Assembly (NCBI GenBank): GCA_045541495.1
Contig: JAZQJE010000070.1
Span: forward strand, 1 to 5,207
DNA length: 5,207 nt
Direction of reading: 5' to 3'
Origin: RGIG3009 sp045541495
Lineage (GTDB): Bacteria; Bacillota; Clostridia; Oscillospirales; Acutalibacteraceae
Below the pieces are notes generated by a model, which was not told where the DNA came from, ran no database searches, and saw only the letters and a program-made list of their open reading frames with translations. Position numbers and translations under genes: made by a program. Below are positions 4,557-5,207 of this stretch, in pieces (within the stretch, counting starts at the first letter, position 1; each line of letters begins with the position of its first letter).

Positions 4557-5207
4557 AAACTCCCCCATTCGGCTTTTTCAATGTCCTTTCGCAACCGTTT
4601 AATGATCTTTTTCTCCAGTCGAGATATGTACGATTGAGAGATCCCCAACAGATCGGCAACCTCTTTCTGTGTATGTTCTTGTTTCCCTCGAATACCGAAT
4701 CGCAGTTCCATGATGGTTTGTTCTCGCGGTGATAAACGCGCTACACATTCCAGCAACAAATCACGCTCCGCTTCCTGTTCCAGGTCACGGTTCACAACAT
4801 CGGGATCACTGCCCAACACATCCGACAACAACAACTCATTGCCATCCCAATCCACATTCAGCGGCTCGTCAATAGATAATTCGTTTTTTAGTTGGGTGTT
4901 TTTACGAAGATACATGAGGATCTCGTTCTCGATACAACGGGAAGAATAGGTTGCCAATTTGATATTTTTATCCGCCCGAAAAGTTCCCACCGCCTTAATG
5001 AGGCCGATGGTACCGATGGAGATCAGATCCTCGATTCCCACACCGGAACTCTCAAATTTGCGGGCGATATACACCACCAATCGTAAGTTGTGGGTTATGA
5101 GCAATTCTCGTGCTTTGGCGTCCCCTTGTGTTGCTTGGGCAATCGCCCGCGTTTCTTCCTCCGGTGTCAACGGCGGCGGCAGTGTATCCGTGCCGTTGAT
5201 ATAATAC
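4553..5207 (-). CDS. sigE: RNA polymerase sporulation sigma factor sigma-E, N-terminus cut by the window edge
   Basis: Sigma-E controls early mother-cell gene expression and is made as pro-sigma-E, cleaved by SpoIIGA. The visible 217 residues read YYINGTDTLPPPL at the right edge, matching the B. subtilis YYIGGSEALPPPL stretch around the processing site, so only about 20-30 residues (the pro-sequence) are missing. A TTG at 5170 is not the start: it encodes the Leu of PPPL inside the conserved stretch. Region 2 includes NLRLVVYIARKFES, IEDLISIGTIGLIKAV and LATYSSRCIENEILMYLRKN; DEPLNVDWDGNELLLSDVLG is typical of sigma-E; region 4 holds TQKEVADLLGISQSYISRLEKKIIKRLRK. The stop TTA (4553-4555 on the plus strand) overlaps the sigG stop. 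spoIIGA, normally upstream, would lie to the right of the window. Identity is firm. Confidence 0.96.
   Translation of the reverse strand, partial: YYINGTDTLPPPLTPEEETRAIAQATQGDAKARELLITHNLRLVVYIARKFESSGVGIEDLISIGTIGLIKAVGTFRADKNIKLATYSSRCIENEILMYLRKNTQLKNELSIDEPLNVDWDGNELLLSDVLGSDPDVVNRDLEQEAERDLLLECVARLSPREQTIMELRFGIRGKQEHTQKEVADLLGISQSYISRLEKKIIKRLRKDIEKAEWGSF

Noticed and set aside
5168..5170. TTG at 5170 as the start of sigE
   Set aside because: The frame continues upstream to the window edge as YYINGTDTLPPP, matching the conserved sigma-E N-terminal region, so the gene is cut by the window rather than starting here.

Overview
The window looks like a chromosomal segment of an endospore-forming Firmicute, probably class Clostridia. 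It carries the sporulation sigma factors sigE and sigG, a YlmC/YmxH-type PRC-barrel gene, the rpsB-tsf ribosomal operon, strong AGGAGG-type ribosome sites and a proline tRNA. The genus cannot be fixed from the sequence alone.

Left part (1-1286): the end of an integrated mobile element. A complete tyrosine recombinase (52-1203, +) has all its catalytic residues and points at the 3' end of a tRNA-Pro(GGG) gene (1287-1363, -). The 83 bp between them hold a perfect 11-bp tandem repeat and a strong intrinsic terminator serving the tRNA. This is the usual layout of a prophage or integrative element inserted into the 3' end of a tRNA gene. The rest of the element would lie to the left of the window.

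Middle part (1364-3326): host housekeeping genes on the minus strand. rpsB and tsf form a two-gene operon with a good extended -10 promoter, a roughly 118-nt leader that can fold into two hairpins, and an intrinsic terminator after tsf. The tRNA has its own promoter with consensus hexamers just beyond that terminator. pyrH, often found after tsf, does not follow.

Right part (3353-5207): sporulation genes. ylmC (-) and sigG (+) diverge from a 124-bp intergenic region. That region holds a 15-bp dyad, a candidate sigma-F/sigma-G-type promoter for sigG, a possible sigma-E-type promoter for ylmC, and a hairpin that could cover the sigG ribosome site. sigG then runs tail-to-tail into sigE (-), the two stop codons overlapping in a single TTAA. 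sigE is cut by the right edge, and its reading frame continues to the last base. In Bacillus subtilis spoIIGA, sigE and sigG lie in the same orientation, so the convergent sigE/sigG arrangement is the most unusual structural point here.

No clearly new protein system is visible. The points most worth a second look are the convergent sigE/sigG pair, the control region of sigG, the structured rpsB leader and the element boundary at tRNA-Pro.
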